Notes: generated by a model from the sequence alone, not told the origin. Positions 1 through 12,416 are shown, counted from the stretch's first letter. The stretch is 64,000 bases of DNA from Kryptolebias marmoratus (GCF_001649575.2 NC_051430.1:12395432-12459431); one strand, 5' to 3'. Translations and numbers: made by a program.

Positions 1-983
1 TCGCAACTTTCTAGACATCTTTAGTTTTAATGAAAGGGATCTGTGGGAGCTACAAATGCAGTAGGTGCTGTGATGACACATTTTGATTCATATTGTGCAA
101 ACAGAATTCATTCTCAGACCTTGCTTTAATCTTTTTTTATTCATTGCTTCATACTTCAAACTACAATAAAGATGTCAGACAATTGCTCTTCAAAGAAGGC
201 TCTATTATGAGAAAGAATATTTAGATGGATTTAAAAAAAAACGACTTTGGCAGAATGGTGAGCAGAACCTATAGCCATGTTCAAACTTTTTGTCTTGTAA
301 GTCTTTTATAATAAATTTACAAGTTCAAGTTTTGTATTTTTGTAGTTTTTTTTCCCTATTTTTTAAGTTAAAGAAATAATATATATTTTACTTCCACTGG
401 AAGACGGCTGTACAGAAACGCTCCTGCTGCAGTGCGGTCACAAGGGGGTAGCATTGACACAGTTGTTTAAGCCCTTTAGCAGGCAGCCCAGCATCAGGAC
501 AAACTGCCTTTGATGTAATTGGGGTCTCAGACCTCTTAGAAAAGCATATATTGCTTTGTATGTGGAAATGCTCAAGGAACAATGGATTTCCATAAGTGGA
601 TGTAAAATCGTATTTGGAGCATCCCTGGCACGCTAACCATTCTCTAAACAATAACAAAAAGGACTCCGTCATGATGGGATGGGTAATTCCAAGGCACTTA
701 CAGCCTGGAAATGTAATAGGAAGTAGCATTAGGATTAAATGTGTGACTAAAAGATACAGACTTGACTAGTTTTAGGCACATTCCTGGGCGATTTATTCAA
801 ATATATTTCCAAATTTTCCTCTGCAGCATCATACATCTTAATACAAGCCAACAAGCAGTAAAAAAAAAAAAGATAATTTTTTTACAATCGTTCAAAGCAA
901 GATTAAAAGTTAAAGAACTATTTATACATTTCTTTTCTGCTTAAAAAAAGTTTGTTTTTTTGAGAAAAGCAAATGAATTATAG
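1..983. other. AT-rich noncoding stretch, possibly UTR-like
   Basis: No recognisable exon is present. The + strand has an AATAAA signal near 165-170; the - strand has AATAAA near 135-142. The longest open frame, 113 codons on the - strand at 388-729, shows no domain I recognise. Unbiased T- and A-rich runs and scattered polyadenylation signals would suit a 3' untranslated region on either strand, but nothing here fixes a gene. Seen: composition and signals. Inferred: UTR possibility. Confidence 0.25.
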
Positions 984-1010
984 CCCCCCCCCCCCCTACA
1001 CACACACAAT
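984..1010. repeat. poly(C) run followed by short (CA)n
   Basis: Thirteen C residues at 984-996 are followed by TA and a short CA repeat. This is simple sequence in otherwise AT-rich DNA. Confidence 0.9.
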
Positions 1011-2784
1011 TTGTAAGATAACCCTGTTAATTATCAATCATTTGGAGTCGCACAAGAACTCCCCTAAATAACATTTTTGTCTATCCATCTTATCATCCAA
1101 AGTAATACTTAAGACTACGACGACTCTGGCAGGCCCTCATAAATAAAGGTTGCCTATTTACATATTCAGTTTATCATGGATATTGCATACTCTGTACATA
1201 AAAATTCTAATGCAGCCTTTATGAAATATGATCATGCAGCAAATGTGAGAAAACACAGAGCACAGCTCGTTCATACACAGATGGAATTTAGTGCAAGTGA
1301 TTAATACGAGGATGAAATAAACATCACACCTGAAGAATCTAAGTCCTGCTCGGAGGTATTTTTCTAATTTCAGCTTATTCACTAAATTACATTCCATGAA
1401 CGCATCCTTTTTTATGCAAAATTCAGAAGCCCTGATGACATTTGCTATTTGACAGACTTTAAATCAGAGACATAGATGGATTTGTTTCCTGTAATTCAAC
1501 AGAATATGACATCTATAAAACATCTATGCTTTAAAGACTCGGCTGTAATCCTCTCTGCTGAGTTTGATCAAAGTAAAACATAATAACTCCAAACTCACTA
1601 ACCTGTGATTTTAAATAAACACAACTATAATGCATTTAAATGCAATAGTTTTAGCTTTTTATTTCAAGGTTCTCTGTTGTTGTGTTGCACTTGAATGCTG
1701 ATGAGCATGCATTCAGGTGCAGCACAATGTGTGTGTTTGAAATTAAAATGCATGTTATTATTCCTTCTTCTCTCTTTGGGGATGATTATATATGCAGCCA
1801 ATTACTTACATTATGTACATTAAAAATAGAGAGAAAATGCTGTTTGGTTTGCACTCATAACCGAGAAGAAAAATGTCATAAAGAAGCAAATACTGTGCAG
1901 TAAGTGTCTCATCTCTTCTCATGAACTAGTTAACCTGAAAGAATACGATCTACAAATGTGTTTCAGCAAAAGCAAATTACCTGGGTTTTGTGGAGGGGAA
2001 CTAATCTTTCCAAGCATGACACTGGACAGGAAAGGCCTCTTACTGTTATTATGATGTGTCGGCTTGTGTTAGATGGAGGGCCTTGATGGCCGCATCAGGA
2101 AGGAGCATCGAAGCCCCTCTACCATGACAGCCCTCTGATGGATGTACGGGTGGTGGAGGGGCAGGGAAGATGGAGGTTAGAAAGCCAGAGACGAGGAAAA
2201 GAAGGAGGGTGATATGAGGTGCGGTGGGGGTTACATACAATAGTAAATACCTACAAATGCAACGCATTAGCAGTAGGTGCAGAGCCTGAGATAACATTAG
2301 CATGCGCGATAAGGCTTTCTGTTAGACAGGCTATCTCTGAAACAAAATAAAGGTCCTGCGTGGTGAATTCTCAAAGCTTTTGCTTGTGACTTGTGATGAT
2401 TTGTTCTCTATATGGAACTGCATGATGATAATACCTCATTTAAAAGTAATTTCGGAAATCAGAACATCTCTCCATCAAACTTTGACATGATTTTAATGAC
2501 CCATACTGTAGATTTGTGACACTATAACCAACAACAACAACAAAAATATGTAGAAACACATGCATGTTAGTTAAGTTGTCTACCAACAGATTGTAACCAA
2601 AGTTTTAATCTTATATGAATACTCTTATAATATTTACATGTCACTAAAACTGTTCACGGGTATTAAAATCTGTCTTGATTTGATGGATTTGTTCATTTTA
2701 ATTCAGTTACATTTAACGGCAAATTTGTTCTCAAGTAAAGGAAAAAATATTTAATGATTTAATTTATTTTCACATTATGCTTTA
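1011..2784. other. Noncoding, no assignable feature
   Basis: Short chance open frames only. A purine-rich, moderately GC-rich patch at about 2070-2240 stands out in composition but shows no splice sites or recognisable peptide. No transposon signature seen. Confidence 0.5.
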
Positions 2785-3327
2785 TAATATTCAATACCAT
2801 TTCCTAACACTGGTTCCTATATAAATGATTTATTAATGCTTCATAAATAGGTTATTCATGAATTTGTAAATTCTTCATAAAGCTTTACCAATCATGAGAA
2901 AAAATGGTTATAAAACACTTTGGTAGGCTCAGTATTTAGCAAGATCCAATGATGTACTTTTACTCATTGAGGTAAAAGTTTTTTTTTTTGCTGGTTACTT
3001 AACTTACTTTTTTAATTGTAAAACGTTTTTTTCCTTAAAAACAAACATTGAGCCTACAAATCTGCATAGTGCTTACATGCAGGTAACTTACTGATACATG
3101 TTTGATATTCAAAATCTAAATGATGAAGAAATTGATAAACGTAAATCACTTGATCTTGCCAAATAGTGAGCCTGCTTTACTGTATGAAGTGTTTTAGAGC
3201 TGTTTTATAAGTGATTGTTAATGCCTTATGATGTTTTTTTCTGAACTCATGAACAACCTATTTATAAAGCATTAAAAATCCTTTATAAAAGGACCATTAT
3301 TAGGAAGTGGTACCTAATATTCAATAC
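2785..3327. mobile_element. Fold-back MITE with arms of about 120 bp
   Basis: The arm at 2795-2924 is the imperfect reverse complement of 3187-3312. Both outer ends contain the motif TTTATAAA or a variant and read inward from TACCAYTTCCTAA. The outside of the element carries the same 13-base direct repeat, TAATATTCAATAC, at 2785-2797 and 3315-3327. Its exact split between target duplication and element end is unclear, because TAC overlaps the left terminus. Long arms and a roughly 10-base duplication fit Mutator-like or fold-back non-autonomous DNA transposons. There is no coding capacity. The family resembles common teleost MITEs built on ATAAATGGTTTATAAATGC-type ends (from memory). Confidence 0.8.
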
Positions 3328-4254
3328 TTTTCTTCCAAAACAAACTTCACAAAATACTGAACTACAGTATTAGACCATTGGTCTTTAAAATTTATGTATT
3401 TTTTCCCACAGCTTTTGGTATTTGTCATGTTAAAAAAGAGCAAAGCAGCACATGAGACAAGGACTTGTTGGTGCATCACAATGTCTGTTTTTTTTCTCTT
3501 TTTTCGCTTTCAAAATGAATGCTCCCAGCTGGGAGTGTCATGCACATGGTAACCATACTAAAATATTAATAGCAAGTTTTCCTCCATGTCAGCAGCTTGT
3601 AATTTGATTTCTGGTTAAGGAATGTTGTTTTGGGTGGCAGATCTCCCTGTGAACACAAGTCCTCCTCTCGTCTTGCTCCCCTGGGGTCCCAGGAGACGGT
3701 GGCCTTGGGAAAGCATTGCAGGGAGATGATGCTCCTCCTTGGCCTGGTAAAGATTGGGGGTGCCAAAGCACAGCGGGGCAGGTGTTCTGAGCTGCACACA
3801 GGGGAGTCTCACCAGGCTGCAGCGCCTGGCCTACATCCATCTCTGTACCTGGGGAGATAAATGGGAAAATGTGACCCGAACAGTCCAACATCACAGCCAT
3901 GGCAGGAGCGTGTTCTAACAATGGGGAGTGGGGAGGGTTCCCCATATCATTACTAAAAATGAGACACACATAGCAATTAATTTCAGGTTTAAATGAATGG
4001 CCACCGCTTGCAGCATACCTCTCTGTAGCAACAGAAATAGATTAATAGTCCAGAATAGAAAGATAGTCTTATTTGCTACCATGTTGCACAGATATAAAAT
4101 GAACCTCAATGCTTAGCTCATTTCTTAATCGACATTTTTTTGTCACCTTGCAAAACCTACTTTTTTCAGCCTTTATGCTATAAAATGGTGTGATCTTTAG
4201 ACTGCCCTTTGTCTTGGAAGAAAAATTAATTCTCATTTGCATTACCACGTCTAA
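3328..4254. other. Noncoding with one GC-rich patch at 3620-3870
   Basis: The stretch is mostly AT-rich. About 240 bases near 3620-3860 are clearly GC-richer and are open in two - strand frames and one + strand frame. On the - strand a pyrimidine tract ends in CCCCAG just before this patch (near 3855), as a 3' splice site would. The peptides are proline- and cysteine-rich and match no family I recognise. It could be an exon or just a composition island. Confidence 0.3.
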
Positions 4255-5060
4255 ATGTCAGCCACCGATATTTTGTTAGACATTAGTAAAGCTGGCAGCA
4301 AGAGGCGCTGGATAATTGCACTCAGCCTAGCAGAGGGATTTACATAATTTCAGATAGCAATTAAAGAATCCTTGGGAATTTTCTTCCTGGCCTCTCTCCC
4401 GCTCTCTTTCTCCAGCTCACTTCTTCAACAGTACAAAGGAAGCTTTCGTTTACATTAAGCTTCATGCTCCTTGCTGTTCATTTGCATGAAATTAAAGGTT
4501 TTCATGATCTTGAACAGCAGGGTAACATTTAAAATGCTGTTTTAAAGCCTTCACCTTGGAATAATGAAATGCTTCGACTTTTTTTTTTTTTTTTTAGAAG
4601 GCAGTGGGAGTTCATTGACTGCCTGTCCACAGCAAAACTTTCTCAGTTTCCAGTGACTCATACAATACGGCTTGATAATGCTTTTAATTAATTAAAAATT
4701 CAGCTTTTTTCTTCTCTTTTCAAGGTCCCCTTCCTCTTTGGCCTGATGACCATCACCCAGTTTCACCTCTCGCTAAGCTCTTTAAATATATGATCAAAGG
4801 AGAAGTGCTCTGAAGGAATACAAATTAATCAGTCAAAAATTGCACGAGAAAAAAACAGCACCCCTCCTTCTTTCCAGGATAAACTGACATAAACTGATAT
4901 GGACATTTGCCAGTGCTGCAAAGATAAACATATCATACAGTATCTTTAATTAGGTCCCTGTGGGCCTCAGAGTTACCTGCCATGCTAATGAGAATGAGCA
5001 TTAACTTGCTTTAGCCCTGAGTCTGATAATATGCATTGGTGGTGAGGTGGCAAAAATGTA
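4255..5060. promoter_or_regulatory. Candidate conserved noncoding element block
   Basis: The block has non-repetitive, balanced composition. It has a perfect POU octamer ATTTGCAT at 4480-4487 and a TTAATTAATTAA homeodomain-type palindrome at 4684-4695, with many TAAT cores and no open frame. This resembles vertebrate developmental enhancers. No alignment was possible, so conservation is inferred. Confidence 0.35.
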
Positions 5061-6046
5061 AAATGCAACTAAACTAGTGTTATTGAATATACATTTTTTT
5101 CTTCCTTTTTTAAAAAAACAAAAACATTTTCCTTTCATGGTTGCAAAATAGAAAGCGACAGTACTTTAAAGCCTTCACATCCTATTGGAATATCCTGGAT
5201 GACAGATTTGATATGGGCATGGATCATGAGGATTAGTTCAACCAAACGCCTCTCTTCTGAGGATTGTGTCTCAGCAGTCCGGTGTGCATAATGTATCCCT
5301 ACTTACAGTAACAGTGCTATGAATTTGCCAGCTTACTTTTGTGTTTATTCAGAATGTAGTATAAAAGAAATGTTGTCACGGGAGGCTAAAAAACAACATC
5401 AAAACTGATGAATAATAGAGCTTTGTTAAGACAATAGAGCTTTGTCACAGTGCTTGGAAATAAAAACCAAGCTTCATCAGAACAATACCCTTCACACTTC
5501 TTTTTTGATTCCCCCTCCATCCTTAAAGGCATCACAGAACATTTTCACACCAGTCGTCCCACCGCTGTGAAATAAATTGTGACAGTAACTCAATATGAAG
5601 TGAAATAGCTGAGAAAGCCTTGAGTTCACTTGCGCTGACAGTGCTGTTTAATTCCATCTCGTGCCAGCCTGACATTTCTGCTGCCACTAAATATTAAACA
5701 TGTGTACCCGTTTCATTTGCATCCGGTAATGAGGTGGGAGACAGCGCCCAACTGGTCAAGCCTCTCTCTCAGGGTAGTGCGTCAGCGCTACCGCCAACAC
5801 AGTCACATGGACAAGGTAAACCAACAGGAATATTTAGAGACGAATGGGGCTGGTGGGTGTGTTTATGGAATAGTGAAGGATACAGCACCCTCCCATGTGT
5901 GTATGCAATTCAGGTATTATCTGTATTGTAAGTCAGTTCATTAGGATATTTTCCTTTTAAGAGCAAAGCCGAGCCTTCATTATGCAATATTACATTTTTC
6001 AATGAAAACGTATTTTAAAAATGTAGTATTAGTATTAATTAGGCAT
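5061..6046. other. Noncoding, no assignable feature
   Basis: Two overlapping + strand open frames at 5702-5944 (80 and 65 codons) are not recognisable. An octamer ATTTGCAT lies at 5715-5722. No transposon signature seen. Confidence 0.45.
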
Positions 6047-6697
6047 GCAGCAGTTACAGTTAAAGTAGTAGTCCAGGTCTTTTGGAGTAGGGTTCTGTAA
6101 AAAGCTTCTTTTTTTAATAGCTTTTTGAACAACCTGAATTTAAAGCATTAGAGCTTAATTCTGATTGGATTGTTGAGCTAAGGGCTAGACAGAGTGGACC
6201 CAAGATCAAAGTGGACCGTTACTGTCTTTAAACAACTTCTATATCAAAACTTTTAAAGTGGTTTATGTGAGCCCAATTTTAGAAACATTGCTGGCTATTT
6301 CACATTGCTGGTATTTACATGATTGTTTGCTGGTGCAAATAGCAGCAGCAGCAGCTAGCTGTAGCACGTTCCTGCAGGAACGTCAAAATATTCCTACCAA
6401 AATAACCTTGTCATATGAAATCAGTGGCAATATAAAACTTTATAAAATCACATTCACATAAAATTCACAAGCACTATGATTTATATATAAGTGGAGTTGC
6501 TTTAAGATGGCAACAATTCACTTTGGTCTTTGCGCTGCTCAGACTAACTGTTAGCTCATCAATTTGCCAGAATTAAACTCTATTTCTTCAAACTGAGGCC
6601 GTTCAAAAAGCAAGTAATATATTAGCTGTTCATTAGCTTTCTGCAGAACCACACTGTAAAAGAACTGAACTATCACTTTAACTGTAACTGCTGCAGC
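6047..6697. mobile_element. Family B long-TIR MITE, copy 1
   Basis: The left end, GCAGCAGTTACAGTTAAAGT, is the exact reverse complement of the right end at about 6675-6694. Homology between the arms continues inward for roughly 200 bp: AGTTCAGATC-type motif, GGTTCTG, the AGCTCTTTGAAC-type block, and CTAAACTCTAATT. The centre holds a short CAG run at 6339-6354. It is in the opposite orientation relative to the centres of the copies at 27.6, 31.9 and 57.2 kb. No open frame supports a transposase, so this is a non-autonomous element. Confidence 0.8.
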
Positions 6698-6726
6698 CTC
6701 ACCCAAGCCCTGAATCTCACCTGAAT

Positions 6727-6835
6727 CTGGTCAGAATTAAATACTCTAAACTGCTTTTCAGAAAGCTACAGTATCTGCATCAGGTAAGATATAAATAACT
6801 TTTCCACTAAACCTCACTTCAGAAGATCTGAACTC
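6727..6835. mobile_element. Solo arm of family B MITE
   Basis: The segment runs from CTGGTCAGAATTAAA through CATCAGGTAAGAT to TTCAGAAGATCTGAAC. It matches the right arm of the complete family B copies, but no left arm is present. It lies 30 bp beyond copy 1, so the locus was hit twice or a copy was partly deleted. Confidence 0.65.
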
Positions 6836-6836
6836 G

Positions 6837-8161
6837 TTCTTCAATTTTCAAGTAGGTTTTCAGTAAATGAGTGTCCTCTGAAGTCATGGATACATAACTG
6901 CTTGTTTGTGGGTGCTCTCTAAATTTCAGAAACCGGTCTGAAATGACCCCCAGCAGCTCCTGCGCTGGCTGACATTTTCCCTGAATCTTTTAAGATGCAT
7001 TCCTTGCTGCAAAATGGATTAGTGGAGAGAGGGGAAACAGAGGCACGAGAAGAGAGGGTTAAATGTGATTCCTCTAAATGTCATCACATCTTCATAATGC
7101 AATATATATTCATGATCTGCCAGTCCAGCAGGGCAGAAATCACAGATGTGTTCAGTAATCCAAATGTTTTATCCCAATGTTGATTCACCATAAAACTCTG
7201 GGAAGACATTCGAAACAACGATGTGCATCTTTTTGGTGGCACATACTGTATGTGTGATGTAGATGTTATGGAAAAGTCAGTAGAGTGCACACAGTTCCTG
7301 TAGGTCTACCACAGCTCTGAAAACAGTGATACAATCAGAAGCCTTTTAGGTTAATAGTATTTTATTTATTTTTTGCAAATCAGGAATGTCGTAACTGAAA
7401 ACCGCTTAGTAAGAATTACTGAAAAAATGTGACGTATGTGATGTTATTGCATTTGGCAGGATGGCCTGTCATGCTTTTTGCAGCAGGATAGAGGAAGAAG
7501 TTGACAAAGATAACAAAAAGTCTGCACCTGCTGCTCTGTCTGCAGTCTCTATTTGTCTGTATAGCCCGAAAGGAGACTGGTAGAGACGTTGGAGTCTAGA
7601 AAACCCTTCAGCAACCATGTTTCACTGAAATACAAAATACTGATGTTCCTAAAATTCATGCCGTGCCCTCATCAGTACATCATCCTAAACCATTTTATTT
7701 GCCAAGAAGTGCCAAAATACCCACAAAAATCTCCCAGGCAGCAAACCAACTTGAAAAAAAGACTTCAAAAATCAATTTTTTAATTGATCAGAAATAAATA
7801 AAAGTTACTAAAAAAAGGTAATAAAATAAAAACAAGAAAAGTGACAAAAAGGCAACAACATACAGCTAACTAACAAAGAAGGTAATCCAACAATCTAATC
7901 TAACCCCCATTAGAACAGGACCATTTTAAAAAGAACAGAAGTCTACAAAAGTTTAATGCATACGCACTCAAGAGTGTTTGTTTTTGACTATGCCTAAAAG
8001 ATCCCTACAGATAATCTTATAAATACGTACTGTAAATTGTGAATCTGACAAAATGACATCCCACAAATTTACTAAATGTAAAAAAACGTGACATCGAATG
8101 ATCTTTAAATTGCTCTAAAATGTATGCTTCAGTAAATGCACATAAACATAACGACATGTTA
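6837..8161. other. Noncoding, no assignable feature
   Basis: AT-rich sequence with only short chance frames. Positions 7745-7860 are an A-rich, purine-biased tract. No splice-flanked or recognisable coding segment. Confidence 0.5.
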
Positions 8162-8163
8162 TA

Positions 8164-9123
8164 CAGTGCTTTGGAAAGAATTCACACCCTTTGAGGTTTT
8201 TCACATTTTGTCACATAATAACCACAAGCTTCAAAGTATTTTACTGGGACTGCATGTGATAGACCTACACAAAGTAGCTCATAATTGTGAAATGGAAGGA
8301 AATGATACACGATTACATTTTTTTTTTTTTTACAAATAAAAAACTGAAAAGTGTGGTGTTCAGCCGCCCCCAGTCAAAGAACCACATTTTGCGTCAATTA
8401 CAGCTGCAAGTGTTTTGTAGTTTGTTTCTACTAGCTTTGCACGCTGAAAGGCTGAAATTTCTGTTCATTCTTTTTTGCAATGTAACTCAAGCTCAGTCAG
8501 GCTGGATAGAGAGCATCTGTGAACAGAAATTTGTAAGTCTTGCCACAGTTTCTCAGTTGGATTTAGGTCTGGATTTTGACCGGGCCATGTGAACACACCA
8601 ACCTGCTTCGATCTAAACCGTTCCATTGTGGCTCTGTTTAGGGTCGTTGTCCTGCTGGAAGGTAAACCTCCACCTCAGACCCAAATCTTTACAGCCTCTA
8701 ATTTTTGTTCATGGTGATGTGCATTGTTAGTTTTCTGCCACACGGTAGTTTGTATTTCGGCAAAATTTCAGTTTTGGTCTCTTCTGACTATAACACTTTT
8801 CTCCACATGTTTGCTGTGTCCCTACATGGCTTGTGACAAGCTGCAGGTCTTCTGCTGGCTTTTTTTTTTTTGCCACTCTTCCATAAAGGCCAGATTTGTG
8901 AAAGTCACAACTATTAGCTATTCTGTGAACAAAATTTCCCACCTGAGCTGTGGGCGATTCAGATTTTTTGTCAAAACAAACAGAAAAAAAACACTTCACA
9001 ACAATGTGCTACTTCATGTTGGTCTATCATGTGAAATTGCAGTAAAATACTTTGAGGTTAGTGTTTGTAACGTGACAAAATTTGGAAAAGTTCAAGCAGC
9101 ATGAATCCTTTTTCAAGACACCA
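8164..9123 (-). mobile_element. Degraded, internally deleted Tc1-like transposon
   Basis: The element has matching ends: CAGTGCTTTGGAAAG at the left and the reverse complement of TTTTTCAAGACACCA at the right. A TA dinucleotide lies outside each end (8162-8163, 9124-9125), the Tc1/mariner target duplication. The ends continue into homologous arms of about 150 bp containing CACATTTTGTCACAT. Transposase relics read on the - strand. One frame at 8727-8999 contains SGLYGRVA, typical of Tc1 transposase, after an AQVGN-type block. The segment normally holding the WSDE motif reads stop-S-E-E (codons at 8782-8790), so the catalytic aspartate is lost. At about 960 bp it is short of the usual 1.6 kb; blocks in the catalytic half and the N-terminal DNA-binding half are missing. 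It cannot encode active transposase. Confidence 0.9.
8727..8999 (-). pseudogene. Tc1-like transposase fragment
   Basis: This 90-codon open frame inside the Tc1-like element preserves the SGLYGRVA stretch and a following HVG-type segment. The first is normally followed by a cut-and-paste transposase core of the DDE type. The next expected motif is reached only after a frame change, and there it is mutated (tryptophan to stop, aspartate to glutamate). The flanking N-terminal helix-turn-helix domain and C-terminal catalytic residues are deleted. This is a molecular fossil rather than a gene. Confidence 0.8.
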
Positions 9124-9125
9124 TA

Positions 9126-12100
9126 CTTAAATATTTTTTTTATATCTTGTGCATACTACTAACTCTGCATTGAGCTTGTTGCTGTTCAGAATAGGAAAGC
9201 CAGGTTTTCTGATGCTGTTAAAATGATTTCTCTGACAGACTTTTATGACAGCACACAGCAATAACCAGTCAAAGACAGAAAATCAACAACAGTATGGAGA
9301 AACTTTACGCATTCGCTTTAGTTGTAAGACTTTTTTCAGGCATAAATTTACTTTTTGTGCTGCCAAAGAGGAAACCAGATATCTTCCTGTCATTGCCCCG
9401 TTCAGCTGCTCTCCAGCAGCTAAAGTTTAGATACACAGTGCCTTTTTGTGGGGCCTTGTGTTGCTTTAAAAAGGAATAAAAAAAACAGAGCGTATCAGAT
9501 GTGTCAGAGGAACCTTGATCAAAACCAAAGCTGACTGTCAGGAAAAAAGGAGGAAACATTAAAGAGCCTACAGTAGATGTACGTGACTATGTGTGTGTGT
9601 TTGTGTGCATTGTGCAAAGGGGGGGTTTTCCCACTTCTTGTTAATTCGCTCATAAGAGCTGTTAAGCCCACTCAGCAGTCATGGAGAATCGTGTCCACTC
9701 GCAGGCCTCCGGTGGGACTGCGTGTCCTGAGGTTTACTGTTGCTAGCTTGTCATGTCCACGTCAACAGCACTTATCGCCTTCTGTCTGAGCGCCGAGACA
9801 TTTCCCAGGCATTTAGCTGCCTGTTTGTCTTCTCTTGATTTCCCCTCCAAATCTGTCACATATAGTCTTCACCTGACACCTCACAGAGTGTTCTTCTCTC
9901 AAACACTGTCAAAACACAGAGATCCAACAGGAAGAGATAGCAGCAGGGAACCACAGATTGCCAAATGTTGTACACTGATCAGGCGCTGAAAATAATGACC
10001 TGTGTAGGCAAACCAGTCTGGAATCGTTTACTTCATCAACACACTGTCTGCCGTCCAAATAAGAAAGAATGAACAGTCTGTGCTCACAGTTTCAGCTTTG
10101 CAGCTCTTTTGCACTCTGAAATACCGAGGGCTGCTTTATGCTGCTCTCACACTGCCTTTACATCAGTAACACCGAGTCCAGAGTTTTCACATCACTGAGA
10201 CTTTATCTGTCCTTTTATTATTTTGGGAGGAAAATCACTGGCACTAAAACAATGCACTTCACAACAAAGGCATGGCGTGGACTCAAACACTTTGGTGCAT
10301 TTTTCTTCCCCTGCCTTTCTTTGCTGGCAAAAACCCCTTCTATTATTTCAATAAGCTCTTGGTTTTAATACATTATTGATCTTAAGGTTGAACCACGGGC
10401 CACTGCATTACCAGGATTCCAAAGCCCATCGTGGCATGACACTCATGTACTTGTGAAAAATTATACCAATTATGAAATCAACCAACGACTACCTCAAAAA
10501 GCGATCAATTGTCACATTGGAAAGCATTTTCCCCTCAATACTATTGGCTTTGTGGTTACAAAGAAGGAGTGGGTGTTGGATGTTTAATGACTTCCAAATA
10601 CTGATTTCTCAGGGTTTTTTTTTAAACACTTATTACTATTCACTCTGAGATGCTCCTGCTCTAAAGAAAGGTTTTGATTATGTCCAGAGCTCGATGTTAA
10701 GCAACTGTTTGTCGGTAAGACAATAGCATTTGCCATTGATTAGCCTTTATGAGCACCAAAGGCTCAACATCACCACATGCACTTAAAAGCCTGCATTAAG
10801 GCTATGAATTATGATTAGTACACTGCATATCAGGAGAGGATACACTCATTTTGATTCTGAAAATGCCACAAGGCTTTAGCTGAAAAGATAAAAAGCCATT
10901 TCTGGAGGATCTAAAGTGGTGGGGGCCGAGTGTCGGCGGGGTCAAGTGCAAGTTGTGTCTTAGACAGTGGCTGGCTGCCTGTGTTTCCATATCACAACAT
11001 TCAATCATGCAGTGCCCTCATGCAGAAACCTTTAACTCAATGCTCATAAATGCAGAGAAGCAACAACCTCTACACAAACATACACTGTGGTCTGTGCTTG
11101 TTTTGTCTTGGCGCATATGAAAAAAGATCCGGGTTTTCTCTCTACTGGAAAAAAAAGCACATATTCTTCTATATACACACATATTCTTATAGAGAACTAA
11201 ATGGTGGCCTGAGAAATTATAATTATGGTCACCTTTATTGTTTCCCAGCTAAATCACTGATGTGACATCTAAATGGCATTTTAATAAAATTTTCAGACAG
11301 GTTATTTGGAGTAGTTTCCTGAAAGATGCAAAAGATTGAACAGGAGTGAATTGCATGTGTCTTTTGGGGGAGTTGGGGAAAGGTTTGCATTTGATGGGCA
11401 CACAAAATCTGAGCCAAATAAATGAAGTGGAGACGGTAATACAGTGTGTTATAGCGAGGGAGCGAGAGTGACAAGCCCGTTCCTCCCATGAAGCAGCTGA
11501 GCTGGCATTAAACAGACAAGACATCCCGTTCAGTCAGTTATCAGCCTAGGAATAATGAAGGAACGGACCGGCAGACCAGGACGAGTCACCCCAGTCAGCC
11601 AAGTGGAGAATTTAATTTCGTGCAGGTTTCTCTGCAGCCAAGCATTTCCCCATCGGAGGTCCACTGGTGCTCGGGTGAGCGTGGACAACTCAGTGCACCC
11701 GACACCCAGTCTCTCCGGCGCTGACAAAGATGTGTGGTGATGGATTTTCGAGTGGCTGGGGGAAGAGGGCGAACTTAAGTTTGGGGAGGGGTTGTTAAAG
11801 AGGGGAGAGCGATGACAAGCTAACTTCAGAGAAAAGTAAGAAAGCGATCGCTCGTGTTCCTCATTTTCCAGGGCACGGGTGCATAATTAAATCAAAGAGA
11901 GTAAAATGAGAAATGGGTCCTGTCTGACCCAAAGAGATGTAGGAGAGAAATAATATTGTCTCTGCTTAATGTTACCTTTGCTCCATCATCACTTACTAAC
12001 AGGGCTATTACAGATATTAGGGCTCCTCTCTGTCTGTACTTAAAAATAAATAAAATTTTATAATATTTTTCTTCTTTTGTTTCTACAGTTTTATAGTTGT

Positions 12101-12270
12101 TCTTGTTGGACCTCTGCAGCATTTTCACCAACTCAAAGTTTCTTTTTCTAAAACCCACTGTGCCACAGCTTTCATGTAACACAGAACACAGGCTTACTGT
12201 ATTTACTTGCCCAATCAGTGGAAATGCAGTATTTGATGAACCAGTGGACAACTTTTAATGACATTTGGAG
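9126..12270. other. Noncoding, with a CpG-richer patch at 11540-11880
   Basis: Most of this 3.1 kb is ordinary AT-rich sequence. From about 11540 to 11880 the sequence becomes CpG-richer, with GCGATCGC at 11844-11851. It is open on both strands (61 codons from ATG 11555 on +; 65 codons on - at 11530-11727) and contains a good 5' splice-site match, GTGAGC, at 11675. It might be a noncoding first exon or a promoter-proximal element, but I recognise no protein. No TATA box was placed. Confidence 0.3.
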
Positions 12271-12416
12271 ACAGCAGTTATTGGATGTTCATCTACAACT
12301 GATTACTTTTTAAAATCAATCCAATTTAAGATGGCTGCCACAGCAAACTCACCTTAGAAAGCACAAAAATCACTATAACTCAGTCAATTTTACAGAAATT
12401 GACCTAAAGCCCTAAG
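12271..12416 (+). repeat. Family A dispersed repeat, partial copy
   Basis: It shares ordered blocks with six other segments in this window: CATCTACAACTGATTA, then AAGATGGCTGCCACAGC, then TATAACTCAGTCAATTTTACAG, then TTGACCTAAA. The relation is seen directly by comparison with 18.3, 26.7, 40.6, 61.3 and 62.9 kb. The class is unknown. Confidence 0.75.
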
